Positions 14,497 through 16,836 of a DNA stretch of 16,836 bases are shown in pieces; positions within the stretch are counted from its first letter, which is position 1, and each line of letters opens with the position of its first letter. The DNA lies in contig CAMWKY010000013.1 in the NCBI GenBank assembly GCA_947174965.1, positions 1 to 16,836 on the forward strand, written 5' to 3'. The stretch comes from an uncultured Ruminococcus sp. Its GTDB lineage: Bacteria > Bacillota > Clostridia > Oscillospirales > Ruminococcaceae. The translations under genes were made by a program, and so were the position numbers. Below the pieces are notes generated by a model, which saw only the letters and a list, made by a program, of their open reading frames with translations, was not told the origin of the DNA and did no database searches.

Positions 14497-16350
14497 ATGA
14501 CAGAAAACAAAACATCAAACAAGAAATCCCGATTTGAATGGATTAAAACCTACAATAAGATTCGTGAGCAGAACAGCGAAAAATATAAGCATCTTAATAC
14601 TGCACTGATGATTATTTTTCCTTTTTTTATCACCTGCATGGCTGAAATAAATCAGTTTAAGCACGTTGGCACATTTATTGACTTTGCACTTGCAAGACCT
14701 TCAGTGCTTATGTTCGATTTCGCTGTTGCAGGAATTATATATGTTCTGCTCCTGTCGGTTTTCAACAAAAGCTGGCTTGCATCTCTTGCACATGGATTAA
14801 TCTATATGGCACTTAGCATAACGGAACTTTTCAAATATGGAACTAACGGAAATCATCTGCTTTTATCGGATATGAAACTGTTTAAGAGTGTGAAAAGCCT
14901 GAAATCATTTGCTTACATAAAAATCACACCACCACTTATTATATATTGCATTATTGTTGTTGTACTGATTGCATTGATTTTTCATTTCAACCCGATACTT
15001 CCGCCAAAAAAGCCGTTAAAACGTGCAATAACGACGGCTTCCTGCGCCACTTTCGGAATGTGTATGGTTGTATTTCCTGCATTTTATAATCCTGTTTACA
15101 GCTTTTTCAAGGTTGATACAACAAATTCAAACAATGCTTTTCTGCTGAATGAAAAATTTACAAACAATGGTTTTCTTGCTTTTATTGTGCAGACTGCATC
15201 TGAAAGCTACTCAAAAAGACTTGTTGTACCTGCAAATTATAATGAAGAATATGTTGACGAGATAACTCACGTTTATATTACAGAAAATGAAGATTTCAAC
15301 GGCGGAAAAAAACCGAATGTTATTGTAATTATGAGTGAATCCTATGGCGATTTCCGTGTATTTGACGAGCTTAATGTTGACGACAAATACTATGCAGGAT
15401 TTGACAAAGCCTGTTCAGAGGGTGTCAGCGGTATAACAATAACTCCTACTTATGCAAGCTGGACTGTACGTTCAGAATTTGAACTTATCTTCGGACTTCC
15501 GGTGCGTGGAATAAATACACCAAATATGCCACAGCGTGAACTTGCTGACCGTGAACAGCCTGCAATTGCGCAATATTATAAAAGCTGGGGCTACAAAACA
15601 GCGTATGTTCACCCTTTTCAGCCTAATTTTTACAGCCGTTCAAAAATTTACAGCGGTTTCGGCTTTGATGAAATGATTTTCCATGATGATATTGACAATG
15701 TATCGGATTTTACCGTACCTGTTGAGCATTACGGAACTTATGTAGATGATGCGACCGTTTTCAATCAGCTTACGGATTTAATCAAATCAACTGACGAGCC
15801 TATCTACATTCACACAACAACTATGCAGAATCATCAGCCATATGATTTAGGTGATGCAGACGAGTTTACAAACTATCTCACATGGATTCAGCATACAAAT
15901 GAAAGTCTCTCTGCATTTCTTGATGAACTCAAAGATATTGACGAGCCTACACTTGTATTTTATGTTGGCGACCATTTCCCCTCACTCAGAGGAGAAACAA
16001 GCGTATACAATCAGCTTAATATAACAGGTGAAAATTGTAGTACACTATATGAGCAGAAATATTTCTTGTGGAGCAATTATGATGCAGATTTTTCAACAGT
16101 ACCAACAGAAAAATTCTCATTTTTCTATGTTCCATACATAATTATTGATATAATCGATGCTCCTCACGATAAATTTATCGAAACAATGGACGACTTCATG
16201 ATGTCTGTACCCGTATATTCGACAGATTATAATGACGATACACCCGATAATGAAGAACTTGATGTTCTCACTTACGACCGTGTAGTCGGTGATGTAATGT
16301 CGCCGTGTCCTATACCTGCCGAAGTTTTAGAAGCAAGCAAAGGAGATTAA
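14497..16350 (+). CDS. LTA synthase family membrane sulfatase (phosphoglycerol transferase-like)
   Basis: The 617-residue protein has about five transmembrane helices (near 34-50, 70-90, 93-111, 144-163 and 177-197) and then an extracellular alkaline-phosphatase-fold domain from about 272. The residues expected for LtaS-type enzymes are present: metal ligand Glu281 in VIVIMSESYGD, nucleophile Thr323 in ASWTVRSEFELIFGLP, His446 in TTMQNHQPY, and Asp492-His493 in FYVGDHFPSL. Such enzymes move glycerol-phosphate from phosphatidylglycerol to lipoteichoic acid or to membrane or surface glycans. The family is clear, but the acceptor is not: it may be a lipoteichoic acid synthase, a primase or another phosphoglycerol transferase. 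GGAGG lies 8 nt before ATG. It is the first gene of a two-gene operon with an acyl-CoA thioesterase; its stop overlaps the ribosome binding site of that gene. Confidence 0.88.
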   Translation: MTENKTSNKKSRFEWIKTYNKIREQNSEKYKHLNTALMIIFPFFITCMAEINQFKHVGTFIDFALARPSVLMFDFAVAGIIYVLLLSVFNKSWLASLAHGLIYMALSITELFKYGTNGNHLLLSDMKLFKSVKSLKSFAYIKITPPLIIYCIIVVVLIALIFHFNPILPPKKPLKRAITTASCATFGMCMVVFPAFYNPVYSFFKVDTTNSNNAFLLNEKFTNNGFLAFIVQTASESYSKRLVVPANYNEEYVDEITHVYITENEDFNGGKKPNVIVIMSESYGDFRVFDELNVDDKYYAGFDKACSEGVSGITITPTYASWTVRSEFELIFGLPVRGINTPNMPQRELADREQPAIAQYYKSWGYKTAYVHPFQPNFYSRSKIYSGFGFDEMIFHDDIDNVSDFTVPVEHYGTYVDDATVFNQLTDLIKSTDEPIYIHTTTMQNHQPYDLGDADEFTNYLTWIQHTNESLSAFLDELKDIDEPTLVFYVGDHFPSLRGETSVYNQLNITGENCSTLYEQKYFLWSNYDADFSTVPTEKFSFFYVPYIIIDIIDAPHDKFIETMDDFMMSVPVYSTDYNDDTPDNEELDVLTYDRVVGDVMSPCPIPAEVLEASKGD

Positions 16351-16353
16351 AAG

Positions 16354-16746
16354 ATGAAAAAAATCGAAACCGGAATAAAAGGCAAAGCCGAAACAACTGC
16401 AACGGAAGATAAACTTGCGGTAAATATGAAAAGCGGTAGTCTGAAAGTTTTTGCAACTCCTGCAATGGTTGCACTTATGGAAGAATCTGCCTGCAACTGC
16501 CTTGAAAATTATCTTGATGACGGCGAAACAACAGTCGGAACAGAACTGAACATCAAACATACTTCCGCAACACCTGAAGGAATGAAAATCACTGCTGAAT
16601 CAGTCCTCACAGAAGTGAACGGCAGAGAGTTTACATTTGATGTTACTGCTTATGACGAATCAGGAGTAATCGGCAAGGGAATACACAAGCGTTTTCTTGT
16701 GTTTGCTGAAAAATTCACAGAAAAAACATACTCAAAAATCAAATAA
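16354..16746 (+). CDS. FlK-like hotdog acyl-CoA thioesterase
   Basis: The 130-residue single hotdog domain resembles fluoroacetyl-CoA thioesterase FlK: VFATPAMVALMEESA followed by TVGTELNIKHTSATPEGM and then GVIGKGIHKRFLV. The FlK triad Thr-Glu-His maps to Thr35, Glu43 and His69, so catalysis on a short acyl-CoA is plausible; the true substrate is unknown, and in gut bacteria without fluoroacetate it is probably a metabolic or toxic acyl-CoA (inference). AAGGAG sits in the last codons of the upstream sulfatase gene, and ATG is only 3 nt after that stop, so translation is likely coupled. A terminator hairpin follows. Confidence 0.85.
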   Translation: MKKIETGIKGKAETTATEDKLAVNMKSGSLKVFATPAMVALMEESACNCLENYLDDGETTVGTELNIKHTSATPEGMKITAESVLTEVNGREFTFDVTAYDESGVIGKGIHKRFLVFAEKFTEKTYSKIK

Positions 16747-16751
16747 ATTTT

Positions 16752-16795
16752 ATGCCGTATTCATGATGTGAGTACGGTATATTTATATAATTTTC
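16752..16795 (+). terminator. Terminator after the thioesterase gene
   Basis: ATGCCGTA (16752-16759) pairs with TACGGTAT (16773-16780), 8 bp with one G-U wobble, and the loop can extend with TCA/TGA pairing. It is followed by the AT-rich ATTTATATAATTTTC. It starts 5 nt after the stop codon. Moderate strength; the T-run is interrupted. Confidence 0.65.
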
Positions 16796-16836
16796 TATCG
16801 TTTATCATATAATTATCACATTAGAGAGTATAATTA

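Noticed and set aside
16808-16834. Two TATAAT sequences at the right edge as a promoter
   Set aside because: Neither has a -35 element at 16-18 bp, and the downstream gene is outside the window.

Overview
The window looks like chromosomal DNA from a fibre-degrading Firmicute, most likely a Ruminococcus-type member of the Oscillospiraceae (inference). The evidence is low G+C, strong AGGAGG-type ribosome binding sites, Clostridia-style housekeeping genes and one secreted GH9 cellulase with a dockerin. The second calcium loop of that dockerin has 13 residues, which resembles Ruminococcus flavefaciens-type cellulosomes more than Clostridium ones. I see no insertion sequence, integrase, CRISPR array, tRNA or rRNA.

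Layout. 1-3699 (+): the 3' part of a PcrA/UvrD helicase gene, then pyruvate kinase 12 nt later, closed by a terminator shared with the convergent cellulase. 3744-11330 (-): read in the direction of transcription, an MtaB-type tRNA methylthiotransferase, the large single-chain PurL, a 62-residue two-helix membrane protein whose Shine-Dalgarno touches the purL stop codon, a hairpin, and the GH9-CBM3c-dockerin cellulase. The first three are tightly packed and probably co-transcribed; whether the cellulase has its own promoter is not clear. 11605-12187 (+): an HPr-fold protein lacking the active-site histidine loop, behind a near-perfect promoter and followed by its own terminator, then a DUF378-type membrane protein. 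12279-13442 (-): the rpsF-ssb-rpsR operon behind a perfect TTGACA-17-TATAAT promoter. 13582-14289 (-): a FabG-like short-chain dehydrogenase/reductase. 14497-16746 (+): a membrane-anchored LTA-synthase-family sulfatase and, 3 nt downstream, an FlK-like hotdog acyl-CoA thioesterase.

Most of this is core housekeeping: DNA repair, glycolysis, purine synthesis, tRNA modification, ribosome and SSB. The accessory parts are the cellulase, the small membrane protein, the HPr-like protein, and the sulfatase/thioesterase pair. The items most worth a second look are the HPr paralogue that keeps the Ser-46-type motif but has lost the His-15 loop, a perfect 9-bp inverted repeat against the -10 box of the mtaB-purL promoter, and a cluster of GTGAT half-sites in the divergent SDR/sulfatase promoter region. 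The small gene and hairpin between purL and the cellulase, and the asymmetric dockerin, also stand out. I did not find a clearly new multi-gene system.
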